A stretch of 64,000 nucleotides of DNA, taken from NCBI GenBank assembly GCA_944320965.1, contig CALUJO010000002.1, positions 1-64,000 of the forward strand, written 5' to 3'. Position 1 is the stretch's first letter. The number at the start of each line of letters is the position of its first letter. Both the position numbers and the translations under genes were made by a program. This document shows, piece after piece, positions 46,173 through 54,792 of the stretch. The stretch is from an uncultured Bacteroidaceae bacterium. GTDB lineage: Bacteria > Bacteroidota > Bacteroidia > Bacteroidales > Bacteroidaceae. Under the pieces are notes generated by a model. That model was not told the DNA's origin. It saw only the letters and a list, made by a program, of their open reading frames with translations, and ran no database searches.

Positions 46173-47348
46173 ATGAAAATCAGCAAACTATTGTGTATGA
46201 TGATTGTCGTACTTCCGTTGACATCATGCATACAGGATGAACCGCTAAACATGGAAGCTGATATTGAAGCGGTAATATTTGACAAAAACAATAATCACGT
46301 TCTGTTGTTCAATAATGACTCTGTAATTGAAATACCATCAGACGATGCTGGTCTCAACATTAGCGTGATAAAAAATCCTCAGGCAGAAATAACAAATATA
46401 GCACCTATCTTCCGTTTAAGTCCGGGGGCAAGGATTACACATATCGAAACTGGCAAGGACGGTAACAGACTTCCTTTGGATTTTACAAAACCACAAAAGT
46501 ATAAAGTAACATCCGAGGACGGTAAATGGGAAAGATATTATACTTTATCATTTGATAACCCAAGTATTTTTACCGACTTTAATTTTGAGCATTATGAAAT
46601 GCTTGGAAACGGAAAGTATATAAGCTATTATGAGGTAAAAGAAAACTCACCTCAAAAATATTACATATGGGCTACAGGTAATCCCGGATACTCAATGTCT
46701 GGAGGAAGTAACTATCCTACACAAAAATATGACAGAGGTGTTAACGGAAATGCCGTTGTTTTAAAGACTGTAAGTACAGGTATGTTCGGTTCTGCTTTAA
46801 AAATGCCTATCGCTGCAGGAAATCTGTTTTTCGGCAGTTTCGATTCCAAAAATGCAGTAACAGCTCCACTTGCAGCAACAAGATTCGGCATTCCATTTAA
46901 TAAGAAACCGGTAAAACTCACAGGATACTATATGTATATACCAGGCGAACAGATGACTGATCAAAACAACCAGCCTATAGAGTCAATGACTGACGCACCT
47001 GATATATATGTTGTCATGTACGAAAACAGTGAAATTGTTGATGGTGTAAAGAAAAGCGTAATGCTATATGGAAACAATATTCTAAATGCAAGCAATATAG
47101 TTGGCAGAGCTAGAAAAGAGGAAGGATACTACCAGACATCAACAAGAGAACAGATATATAATGGTGAATGGAACACATTCTCTATTGATTTTACGGAAGA
47201 AGGAAACGGCATTGACATGGAAAAGCTTGCTAATTATGAATACAACCTTGCATTGGTATTTACGTCAAGTATTTATGGAGCCAATTTCCAGGGAGCTGTT
47301 GGAAGCGAACTGTATATAGACAATGTTAAACTAATTTGTGAAGAATAA
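46173..47348 (+). CDS. PCMD-domain surface lipoprotein
   Basis: The 391-residue protein has a lipoprotein signal (IVVLPLTSCIQDE, Cys19), an Ig-like N-terminal region (about 30-125) and a C-terminal PCMD (putative carbohydrate metabolism) beta-sandwich of about 240 residues. Typical segments are KYYIWATGNPGYSMSGG, LKMPIAAGNLFFGSF, KLTGYYMYIPG and GSELYIDNVKLICEE. Family members are thought to bind glycans at the cell surface. Its stop TAA shares a base with the ATG of the next gene (TAATG), indicating translational coupling. Confidence 0.87.
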   Translation: MKISKLLCMMIVVLPLTSCIQDEPLNMEADIEAVIFDKNNNHVLLFNNDSVIEIPSDDAGLNISVIKNPQAEITNIAPIFRLSPGARITHIETGKDGNRLPLDFTKPQKYKVTSEDGKWERYYTLSFDNPSIFTDFNFEHYEMLGNGKYISYYEVKENSPQKYYIWATGNPGYSMSGGSNYPTQKYDRGVNGNAVVLKTVSTGMFGSALKMPIAAGNLFFGSFDSKNAVTAPLAATRFGIPFNKKPVKLTGYYMYIPGEQMTDQNNQPIESMTDAPDIYVVMYENSEIVDGVKKSVMLYGNNILNASNIVGRARKEEGYYQTSTREQIYNGEWNTFSIDFTEEGNGIDMEKLANYEYNLALVFTSSIYGANFQGAVGSELYIDNVKLICEE

Positions 47349-48133
47349 TGGCTATGACAAAGAATATAAGACTCATCCTGATACTGGGAATACTTCTAAT
47401 TTCTGCAAATGCTTTTGCACAAAAAGAAAGAAATTTAGGAATTATAAAATCTGCATTGAACGGACTTCATTATTCTGTACGTGCTTCTTACGGTTTAGGA
47501 GGAGTTTCTCCTGTTCCACTCCCTTCTGAAATAAGAGAAATCAACAGTTATCGTCCGCTTATAGGTATTGCACTTGAAGGTACAATAGAAAAAGATATCA
47601 ATAAATGGTTGGGGATACATGTAGGCCTGAGACTTGAAAACAAGACCATGGCAACCGATGCTTTGGTAAAAGGATACAAAATGGAAATCCAAAACGGACC
47701 GGGAGTAACCGTAAAAGGATATTGGACAGGTAATGTAAAGACAAATGTTAAGAACTCATACATATCACTTCCTATCCTTGTAACCTTCAAGCTTACACCA
47801 AGATGGAAAATGAGAATTGGTCCTTACTTTTCTTATTTGCTAAGCGGAGACTTCTCTGGAAGCGTTTATGACGGCTACCTTCGTGAAGGAAGTCCTACAG
47901 GTCCGAAAGTAATTATAGATGCAAACAATCCGGCATCATACGATTTCTCTGAAGAGCTTGTAAGAAACAACTGGGGATTGCAATATGGTATTGAATGGAG
48001 AGCATTCTCACATTTGAACATATTTGCTGACCTGCAATGGGGAATGAACTCGGCATTTCCGAAAGACTTTGACACAATATCTTTCAAAATGTTCCCTATA
48101 TATGCAAACCTTGGCTTTGCTTACGCTTTTTAA
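47348..48133 (+). CDS. outer-membrane beta-barrel (PorT-like) protein
   Basis: A 261-residue protein with a signal peptide (LILILGILLISANAFAQ) and about eight to ten predicted beta strands (GIHVGLRLENKTMAT; SYISLPILVTFKLTPRWKMR; LNIFADLQWGMNSAF) ending in FAYAF, a terminal aromatic suited to BAM insertion. YISLPILVTF is the recurrent motif of the PorT/OMP_b-brl_2 group. Coupled to the PCMD gene by stop/start overlap. Confidence 0.85.
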   Translation: MAMTKNIRLILILGILLISANAFAQKERNLGIIKSALNGLHYSVRASYGLGGVSPVPLPSEIREINSYRPLIGIALEGTIEKDINKWLGIHVGLRLENKTMATDALVKGYKMEIQNGPGVTVKGYWTGNVKTNVKNSYISLPILVTFKLTPRWKMRIGPYFSYLLSGDFSGSVYDGYLREGSPTGPKVIIDANNPASYDFSEELVRNNWGLQYGIEWRAFSHLNIFADLQWGMNSAFPKDFDTISFKMFPIYANLGFAYAF

Positions 48134-48180
48134 AAAAGAACATATAATAGAATATTAACTAATAAAAACATTAAGAAATT

Positions 48181-48684
48181 ATGAAAAAGTTATTTTTATT
48201 TTTGACAGTATCTATTTTGTCACTAACATTCCTATCTTGTTCAAAGGACGAAGAACCATCAACTACACCTACTACTACAACACCGGCAGAAGCTGTTGCA
48301 GGAGATTATACTGGTAAACTATCTGTTACAATAAACGATATTGCACCTATTGAAAGCGACAATACTATTTCTGTAGAGAAAGTAAATGATAATACAATCA
48401 ACCTAATACTTAAGAATTTTTCTATTACTGACCCAACTTCAGGAGTAGAAATCAGCCTTGGTGATATAAAACTCTCAAATGTTGCATTAAATGGTGAAAC
48501 AGAACCTTATACTTTCACTGCAGAAGAAACACTTAGTCTTGATATCTTCAATACTGGTTCCCCAATGTCTATTGTTGTAACAGCTGAATCTGGTAAATTT
48601 GAAAACAAAAATCTTACTACTAATCTATCTATAAATGTAATGGAAGGAATGAACGTTAAAGTTCAATTTGAAGGAACAAAATAA
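48181..48684 (+). CDS. calycin-like domain lipoprotein
   Basis: The 167-residue protein has a lipoprotein signal (LSLTFLSCSKDEE, Cys20), a Thr/Pro linker and a single beta-barrel domain. The AGDYTGKLSVTINDI start and the alternating strands fit the Bacteroidetes calycin-like family (PF13944). It probably binds a small hydrophobic or carbohydrate ligand at the surface. It closes the three-gene PCMD/barrel/calycin cluster before a terminator. Confidence 0.83.
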   Translation: MKKLFLFLTVSILSLTFLSCSKDEEPSTTPTTTTPAEAVAGDYTGKLSVTINDIAPIESDNTISVEKVNDNTINLILKNFSITDPTSGVEISLGDIKLSNVALNGETEPYTFTAEETLSLDIFNTGSPMSIVVTAESGKFENKNLTTNLSINVMEGMNVKVQFEGTK

Positions 48685-48740
48685 TAATTAAAGCAAAAAT
48701 ATATTTATATACCGAATTAGGTATTTTGCAGACAACATAA

Positions 48741-48778
48741 AGAGACGGAACTAAACTTTTAGTTCCGTCTCTTTTTTC
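48741..48778 (+). terminator. Terminator of the PCMD cluster
   Basis: AGAGACGGAACTAAA (48741-48755) and TTTAGTTCCGTCTCT (48758-48772), then TTTTTC. Confidence 0.9.
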
Positions 48779-48877
48779 TTATACTTTTATCATTACCCGA
48801 ATTGATATTATACTCACTATTTCAATCTTCAAGAATAAAAATAAACCGTAATCCTCTATACATATATCAAAAGAAAC

Positions 48878-48885
48878 TATATTTG
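48878..48885 (+). promoter_or_regulatory. -7 box of the DUF4492-cydAB operon
   Basis: TATATTTG, 31 bases before the ATG at 48916. It excludes the longer frame that opens at 48802. Confidence 0.55.
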
Positions 48886-48915
48886 TGGCATGACAATAAA
48901 CACATTCTGAGAATA

Positions 48916-49182
48916 ATGATAAAGAAAATAATACAGTTCTATATAGAAGGCTTCCGACAAATGAGACTTGGCAAAGTTTTGTGGGCTATAATTGGAATAA
49001 AACTGTTTGTGATGTTTGCCATATTAAAGCTGTTTTTCTTTCCAGATACCATTAAAAACGAAAGCCGCAATCAGGGAATTGACAAAAGCGAATATGTCGC
49101 AAACGAATTTCTTGAAAGAGTTCCAGTACAATTGAATGATACAATACAGCCATACAGTAATAACAAACAAACCAAAATTTAA
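48916..49182 (+). CDS. DUF4492 protein (cytochrome bd-associated)
   Basis: The 88-residue protein starts MIKKIIQFYIEGFRQMRLGK and has one membrane helix (about 22-42). This is the DUF4492 pattern, a small protein regularly encoded just before cydA in Bacteroidetes and Epsilonproteobacteria. An accessory or assembly role for the oxidase is inferred from context, by analogy with CydX/CydS. It is 5 bases from cydA. Confidence 0.85.
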   Translation: MIKKIIQFYIEGFRQMRLGKVLWAIIGIKLFVMFAILKLFFFPDTIKNESRNQGIDKSEYVANEFLERVPVQLNDTIQPYSNNKQTKI

Positions 49183-49187
49183 TATTT

Positions 49188-50744
49188 ATGATTGAAAGTA
49201 TTCCTACAGCTCTCATTGACTGGTCGAGAGCGCAGTTTGCAATGACTGCAATGTACCATTGGATCTTTGTACCGCTCACACTCGGGCTGGCAATGATTAT
49301 GGGAATTATGGAAACAGTTTACTACAAAACCGGTGACGAGAAATGGAAACACACCGCCAGGTTCTGGATGAAACTGTTCGGTATAAATTTTGCAATAGGA
49401 GTCGCAACCGGAATAATACTTGAATTCCAGTTCGGAACAAACTGGAGCAACTATTCCTGGCTGGTCGGAGACATATTCGGTGCCCCGCTTGCAATTGAAG
49501 GCATACTTGCCTTTTTCATGGAGGCAACATTCATTGCCGTAATGTTTTTCGGATGGGGAAAAGTCAGCAAAGGCTTCCATCTTGCCTCAACATGGCTGAC
49601 AGGTCTTGGAGCAACAATATCAGCATGGTGGATTCTTGTTGCAAACGCATGGATGCAACACCCTGTGGGCATGACATTCAACCCCGACACAATGCGCAAC
49701 GAAATGACAGATTTTCTTGCAGTGGCAACATCTCCTACAGCAGTAGTCAAGTTCTTCCACACCGTTATGAGCGGATGGGTGCTCGGAGCACTGTTTGTTG
49801 CAGGAGTAAGCTGTTATTTCCTTCTCAAGAAACGCGAGATGCAGTTTGCGCTGCGAAGCATGAAGGTAGCGGCAGGATTCGGCCTTGCAGCTTCGCTCAT
49901 TGCCGCATTTACAGGAGACACTTCAGGCTATGACATTGCAAAACACCAGCCTATGAAGCTTGCAGCAGTAGAAGGGCTGTATGAAGGCGGTAACGGAGTA
50001 GGACTTACAGCTGTTGGAATGCTCAACCCTCAGAAAGAATCATACGATGATGGCAAGGAGCCTTTCATTTTCAAGATAGACTTGCCTAAGATGCTGTCAT
50101 TCCTTGCTACAAGAGAAGCCGACGGTTATGTACCTGGAATAAACAATCTTATGAAAGGAGGCTATACATTGCCTGACGGAACTACAGCACTATCGGCAGA
50201 TGAGAAAATACAAAGAGGCAAAATTGCGATTACAGCACTTGCCGACTACCGTAAAGCCGTAAAAGAAAAAGATAGCGCAAGCGCAGAAATGCACAGGAAA
50301 ACACTTGAAGAAAACATGCCATACTTCGGTTACGGCTACATAAAGGACAAAAGCGAACTTGTGCCTAACGTTCCGCTCAACTTCTATGCGTTCAGAATAA
50401 TGGTCATGCTGGGCGGACTGTTCATTGTATATTTCATTGCTGTCATCTTCCTGATGTGGAAAAAAGATATAACCCGCATGAAATGGCTTCACATCGCTTC
50501 GCTTGCACTTATACCATTGGGATACATAGCCGGACAGGCAGGATGGATTGTTGCGGAAGTTGGACGCCAGCCTTGGACAATCCAGGACATGCTTCCTGTG
50601 AGCGCTGCAATATCAGGCATAGAAACCTCATCTGTCAGAACCACATTCTTCATCTTCCTTGTAATATTTACCGTAATGCTCGCAGCAGGGGCAACAATAA
50701 TGTGCAAGGAAATAAGGAAAGGTCCCGAATCTTCAGAACAATAA
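49188..50744 (+). CDS. cydA: cytochrome bd quinol oxidase subunit I
   Basis: The 518-residue subunit carries hemes b558, b595 and d. WSRAQFAMTAMYHWIFVPLT provides the conserved His near residue 24 (heme b595), and TWLTGLGATISAWWILVANA, HTVMSGWVLGALF and GWIVAEVGRQPWTIQ are typical segments. It oxidises menaquinol and reduces O2 with high affinity, letting gut Bacteroidales consume traces of oxygen. The Q-loop is of moderate length. The gene lies between DUF4492 and cydB. Confidence 0.96.
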   Translation: MIESIPTALIDWSRAQFAMTAMYHWIFVPLTLGLAMIMGIMETVYYKTGDEKWKHTARFWMKLFGINFAIGVATGIILEFQFGTNWSNYSWLVGDIFGAPLAIEGILAFFMEATFIAVMFFGWGKVSKGFHLASTWLTGLGATISAWWILVANAWMQHPVGMTFNPDTMRNEMTDFLAVATSPTAVVKFFHTVMSGWVLGALFVAGVSCYFLLKKREMQFALRSMKVAAGFGLAASLIAAFTGDTSGYDIAKHQPMKLAAVEGLYEGGNGVGLTAVGMLNPQKESYDDGKEPFIFKIDLPKMLSFLATREADGYVPGINNLMKGGYTLPDGTTALSADEKIQRGKIAITALADYRKAVKEKDSASAEMHRKTLEENMPYFGYGYIKDKSELVPNVPLNFYAFRIMVMLGGLFIVYFIAVIFLMWKKDITRMKWLHIASLALIPLGYIAGQAGWIVAEVGRQPWTIQDMLPVSAAISGIETSSVRTTFFIFLVIFTVMLAAGATIMCKEIRKGPESSEQ

Positions 50745-50774
50745 AATACGAACAACTAAAAAATAAAGAATCAT

Positions 50775-51923
50775 ATGGACAGCACATATATATTCCTGCA
50801 GCAGTACTGGTGGTTTGTCATATCACTATTGGCAGGGCTTCTTGTATTCCTGATGTTTGTACAAGGCGGCAACGTACTGCTCTTCTTTGCAAAAAGCGAG
50901 GAAGAACGTAAAATGATGGTAAACTCTACAGGACGCAAGTGGGAATTTACGTTCACCACACTCGTTACATTCGGAGGGGCATTCTTCGCATCCTTCCCTC
51001 TGTTCTACAGCACAAGCTTCGGCGGAGCATACTGGCTTTGGATGATAATACTGTTCACATTCGTCCTGCAGGCAGTAAGTTACGAATTCCAATCAAAGAA
51101 CGGCAACCTGCTTGGCAAAAGCACTTACCGTTTCTTCCTAATGCTTAACGGAAAACTTGCCCCCTTCCTTGTTGGTACAGCGGTGGCAACATTCTTCACC
51201 GGTTCGGAATTTATTGTCATGAAAGACAACATGACCGAAACAATGATGCCGGTAATCAGCACATGGGCAAGCCCATGGCACGGACTTGAAGCGCTCGGAA
51301 ACATCTGGAACTGGGTTCTAGGAGGCGCTGTTGCCATACTTGCGCAGATTTTGGGCGCAATGTATTTCATAAACAATATTGATGACAAAAGAGTCAGAAA
51401 CACTTCCCGCCGCACAATGCTTTGGAACTCTGCAATATTTGTAGTCCTTTTTGTAGCGTTTGTCGTATATCTTCTTCTGAAAGACGGATATGCAGTAAAT
51501 CCTGCATCAGGCGAAATATACATTGAACCATACAAATATCTGCACAACTTCCTTGCTATGCCTGTCGTTACAGTAATATTCCTTTTGGGCGTAGTACTTG
51601 TACTTGCAGGAATAGCGCTTACACTGCTTAGCAAAGGTTTCCGCAAAGGCATATGGCTGACAGGAGCCGGAACAGTCCTTGCAGTTATGGGACTTATGAT
51701 GTGTGCTGGCTACAATAATACAGCCTACTACCCTTCTACTGCCGACTTGCAGAGCTCGCTCACCATATTCAACAGCAGTTCAAGCCTGTTTACACTGAAG
51801 ACTATGGCATATGTGACAATACTTATTCCGTTTGTTCTTGCCTACATATTCTACGCATGGCGGGCAATCGACCGCAAAAAGATTACCAGCAATGAGATGA
51901 AAAGCGGTGAACATACATATTGA
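50775..51923 (+). CDS. cydB: cytochrome bd quinol oxidase subunit II
   Basis: The 382-residue protein has about nine membrane segments and starts with YWWFVISLLAGLLVFLMFVQ. The GRKWEFTFTTLVTFGGAFFA and AFASFP region is the usual CydB core. It follows cydA by 30 bases. No cydDC transporter genes are present. Confidence 0.95.
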   Translation: MDSTYIFLQQYWWFVISLLAGLLVFLMFVQGGNVLLFFAKSEEERKMMVNSTGRKWEFTFTTLVTFGGAFFASFPLFYSTSFGGAYWLWMIILFTFVLQAVSYEFQSKNGNLLGKSTYRFFLMLNGKLAPFLVGTAVATFFTGSEFIVMKDNMTETMMPVISTWASPWHGLEALGNIWNWVLGGAVAILAQILGAMYFINNIDDKRVRNTSRRTMLWNSAIFVVLFVAFVVYLLLKDGYAVNPASGEIYIEPYKYLHNFLAMPVVTVIFLLGVVLVLAGIALTLLSKGFRKGIWLTGAGTVLAVMGLMMCAGYNNTAYYPSTADLQSSLTIFNSSSSLFTLKTMAYVTILIPFVLAYIFYAWRAIDRKKITSNEMKSGEHTY

Positions 51924-51940
51924 TTGAACTTACACAATAG

Positions 51941-51989
51941 AGCAGAAATGCCGGCAGGATAATCATATCTGCCGGCATTTCTGCTTTTC
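51941..51989. terminator. Terminator after cydB, shared with the AraC gene
   Basis: A 17-bp perfect stem, AGCAGAAATGCCGGCAG (51941-51957) with CTGCCGGCATTTCTGCT (51969-51985), is followed by TTTT. It lies between convergent genes. Confidence 0.9.
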
Positions 51990-52803
51990 AATACCTGATA
52001 TCGTCTATTCTTGTAGGAGGAACTCCATATCTTTCCTTGAACTTTCTCGAAAAATGGGCAAGTGTCTCAAACCCCACCTCCCAATATATCTCCGAAGACC
52101 GCTTGCCTCCGTTTTTCAGCATATCATAGGCAACCGAAAGACGTTTCTCCATAATCCATCTGTTTGGAGTTGTTTTGAATGTCTCCATAAAATCCCTTCT
52201 GAATGATGAAAGACTCCTTCCCGAAAGTTCGGCAAAACGCACAAGAGGAGCATTATACATATAATTATCATTCATAAAAGTCTGCAGACTGATTTTACGC
52301 AACTTCCCTCTTCCAAGCATACCAGACATAACCTCAGGATACTTTCTGTTTATGATATGCAGGCATTATATCAGCTTTACCTTTACGAGAAAATCATCCG
52401 GCAGCTCACCGCCTGCAATATACAATGACAAAGAACCGAACAGGGCATCAATCCATTCTGAGTTATCAAGCATACGCAAATTGTATGAAACAGGCTCCTT
52501 GCATGACTGTACAGAGTTATGTTTTGCATAATCATTTATTATTCTGTCATCAAAGTTAAGACATACAATTGAAAACGGCGCATTGGCGGCAGGGACCATC
52601 TCAATCTTCGAAAAGCAACCAGGACCGACAAAAGCATACCTGTCTCTGCCAATCACTATCCGCTCTGTAGAATTTGAGATTACAGCCTTACCGGACAAAA
52701 CCTTTATGACCTTGTATTTCCTCTCATACAGCTCTTTTTTCACAACACTTGAATATTGGGCAAAATACAAAGGCCTTTCTGATTGCAATTCTATCTGTTT
52801 CAT
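51988..52803 (-). pseudogene. AraC-family regulator interrupted by one in-frame stop
   Basis: Two frames in the same reading phase make one AraC-type protein of about 271 codons. The N-terminal part (52803-52369) is a cupin-like sensory domain (VIKVLSGKAVISNS, YAFVGPGCFSKIEM) ending VKLI. A TAA at 52368-52366 follows, then 12 codons (CLHIINRKYPEV) lead into the part from ATG 52329. That part holds both helix-turn-helix motifs (FAELSGRSLSSFRRDFMETF; SSEIYWEVGFETLAHFSRKF). Nothing else is lost. It may be a recent nonsense mutation, or two separate polypeptides if the ATG at 52329 reinitiates. The gene is divergent from the YczE/kinase fusion. Confidence 0.85.
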
Positions 52804-52807
52804 ACAG

Positions 52808-52839
52808 CAAAGATACTAAAAATGACTCTCTCAGACAAG
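52808..52839 (-). promoter_or_regulatory. Promoter of the AraC gene (near-leaderless)
   Basis: On minus, CTTG (plus 52836-52839), 20 bases, TATCTTTG (plus 52808-52815). The expected start falls at or within the ATG (52803-52801), which implies a leaderless message or a later start. Confidence 0.5.
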
Positions 52840-52883
52840 TTTGTTTGGTCTGTTCCGACAAGCATCATATACCTCATAACTTC

Positions 52884-52891
52884 TAATTTTG
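52884..52891 (+). promoter_or_regulatory. -7 box of the YczE/kinase fusion gene
   Basis: TAATTTTG followed by CAAAC, 15 bases before the ATG at 52906. The earlier in-frame ATG at 52783 lies upstream of this box. Confidence 0.5.
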
Positions 52892-52905
52892 CAAACAAAA
52901 ACAAA

Positions 52906-54231
52906 ATGAAGAATAAAAGCAGTTTGATGGAAGTTTTAAGAAGATATTTGTTCTTTATTGTCGGACTTTTTGTAAACTCGTTCGGAATTTGCCTGATAAT
53001 AAAAGGCGACCTTGGCTCATCTCCTATATCAAGCCTTCCATACACTTTCAGCATGAAATTTCCCATTTCACTCGGAACATTGACATTCATCCTCAATCTG
53101 TTCCTTATAGCCGGACAGATTATCATGCAGAAAAAGGATTTCAACAAACGCGAATGGCTTCAGTTGCCCGTATCAGTAGTTTTCGGAATATTCATAGATG
53201 CTTCAATGTTCATGCTGTCATGGATAGAACCACACAATTATTTCCATAAATTTTCACTCCTGATAATAGGATGCATAATACTCGGACTTGGAGTCAGCAT
53301 GGAAGTAATTGCCAATGTTGTGATGTTGTCCGGCGAAGCCTTTGTACGTTCGCTGTCACAAACCACCCGAAAGGAATTCGGCATAGTAAAGATTTTCTTT
53401 GACACCAGTCTGATGGTTCTCGCATGCATAGCATCTCTGATAATGTTCGGCTCAATACTTGGTGTACGCGAAGGAACTGTTGTTGCAGCGCTGCTTGTGG
53501 GTTTTGTTGCAAGGATATTCAACCGCCATCTTGCCTTTATTGATAAATGGCTCATTAACGGAACATTCAGTACAAAACAGGAAACACATATAGAAACAAA
53601 TACTAACTCCGGTTTAATCATAACAATTGCCAGAGAATATGGAAGTGGAGGTCACGAAATAGGTATGAAAGTTGCGCAGAAACTTAATATACCATTTTAC
53701 GACCGTGAATTCATTGAAAACATACCAATGGACGAACATATTTCGCGCGACTTCGCACAGAAACACGAACAGAACATATCAAATCCGTTACTTTACGAAA
53801 TGATTCTGCAGGATTTTTCCGTACCTATCGAAAAAAGTCTTTCGGCAGATGACCATCTGTTCGTCGCACAAAGCAGAATGATAAGAAAGCTGGCAAATCA
53901 GGGACCGTGCGTTATTGTCGGAAGATGCGCCGATTATGTACTGCGCGACTTCCCCAATGTTCTTAGGGTATTTATCCATGCCGATTTAGAATTCAAACTA
54001 AAGAAGGCATGTGAAGAATATGGTGAAACTGAAGATTCTGCTATTCAGAAAATCAAGAGTACAGACAACTCGCGTGCATTGCACTATAAAACCTATACGG
54101 GAAATGACTGGCGTGATGCTTCACGATATGATTTATGCCTGTGCAGTTCGGAAATCGGAATATCAGGATGCTGCGAAATAATAGAGGCAATGGCAAAACA
54201 GAAATACGGAATAAAGGCAAATAACTCATAA
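52906..54231 (+). CDS. fusion of YczE/YitT-like membrane domain and cytidylate-kinase-like domain
   Basis: The 441-residue protein joins two unlike parts. Residues about 10-215 hold five or six membrane helices (FFIVGLFVNSFGICLIIKGD; GVSMEVIANVVMLSGEAFVR), resembling the YczE/YitT group. Residues about 230-440 form a cytidylate-kinase-like P-loop domain (IITIAREYGSGGHEIGMKVA; CVIVGRCADYVLRDFP). The kinase part belongs to the AAA_26-type family found alone in many Bacteroidetes. Function is unknown; membrane transport coupled to nucleotide binding is inference. It is divergent from a damaged AraC gene, a possible former regulator. Confidence 0.85.
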   Translation: MKNKSSLMEVLRRYLFFIVGLFVNSFGICLIIKGDLGSSPISSLPYTFSMKFPISLGTLTFILNLFLIAGQIIMQKKDFNKREWLQLPVSVVFGIFIDASMFMLSWIEPHNYFHKFSLLIIGCIILGLGVSMEVIANVVMLSGEAFVRSLSQTTRKEFGIVKIFFDTSLMVLACIASLIMFGSILGVREGTVVAALLVGFVARIFNRHLAFIDKWLINGTFSTKQETHIETNTNSGLIITIAREYGSGGHEIGMKVAQKLNIPFYDREFIENIPMDEHISRDFAQKHEQNISNPLLYEMILQDFSVPIEKSLSADDHLFVAQSRMIRKLANQGPCVIVGRCADYVLRDFPNVLRVFIHADLEFKLKKACEEYGETEDSAIQKIKSTDNSRALHYKTYTGNDWRDASRYDLCLCSSEIGISGCCEIIEAMAKQKYGIKANNS

Positions 54232-54278
54232 GAATATTTTTTCATAATCTCCATTGATGGATTTTTAATTGTTGCTTT

Positions 54279-54323
54279 AATGCAGTCCCTGATTCCTGAC
54301 AGTATGGGACTGCATTATTGTTT
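54279..54323 (+). terminator. Terminator after the fusion gene
   Basis: AATGCAGTCCC (54279-54289) pairs with GGGACTGCATT (54306-54316), followed by ATTGTTTT. Confidence 0.75.
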
Positions 54324-54403
54324 TACAACTGCTATAATTTATGATAGCAGAACAAATGTTCTGTAACACAAACTCCAAAAGGTTCCGATACAAATATTAG
54401 TTT

Positions 54404-54488
54404 CAATGGGTATATTCTGTAAACGAAAACTTCGGTTATAAAAATGAAGCCTCCGGTTGCAAGAACGCAGCCCTCAGTTTAAGAATAT
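54404..54488. repeat. dispersed repeat copy 2: array of about 21-bp palindromic units
   Basis: The flank CAATGGGTATATTCTGTAA matches that of the copy at 36480. Three units follow: AACGAAAACTTCGGTT, ATGAAGCCTCCGGTT and ACGCAGCCCTCAGTT. The gap 54232-54633 otherwise holds a terminator, a promoter and no gene. Confidence 0.65.
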
Positions 54489-54522
54489 ATATTGCAGTAC
54501 AAGAAATATAACAGCATAACAT

Positions 54523-54552
54523 TTTGAAATACAGAAAATAAAGCTACTTTTG
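54523..54552 (+). promoter_or_regulatory. Promoter of the 47-residue membrane peptide gene
   Basis: TTTG (54523-54526), 18 bases, TACTTTTG (54545-54552). The start near 54559 excludes the in-frame ATG at 54550 and supports ATG 54634. Confidence 0.65.
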
Positions 54553-54633
54553 CAATATGACGGAATCAGTCTGCACAACCGTCTGAAACGGACAGATAAA
54601 GAGCAGCAAAACTATAATCAAAAAGACATTACT

Positions 54634-54777
54634 ATGAACGAAACTCTGGAATTCATACTTGTCAGCATAGTTATACCATGTATTATTGCCGGTATTCTGA
54701 CTCCATACGTAATGAAATGGTGGAACGAATACGTTGTAAAATGGTGGAACAGCAAATTCGGCAAGAAAGAACAATAG
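54634..54777 (+). CDS. 47-residue single-span membrane peptide with repeated KWWN motif
   Basis: ATG 54634 opens a 47-codon frame. Residues about 6-23 form one membrane helix (FILVSIVIPCIIAGILTPYV), followed by MKWWNEYVVKWWNSKFGKK, in which KWWN occurs twice seven residues apart. A basic tail ends the peptide. Its own promoter and leader support expression. It has no recognised family; a small membrane-active or regulatory protein is possible. It is convergent with the MATE gene, 15 bases away. Confidence 0.6.
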   Translation: MNETLEFILVSIVIPCIIAGILTPYVMKWWNEYVVKWWNSKFGKKEQ

Positions 54778-54792
54778 CCGATATTTAAAGTT

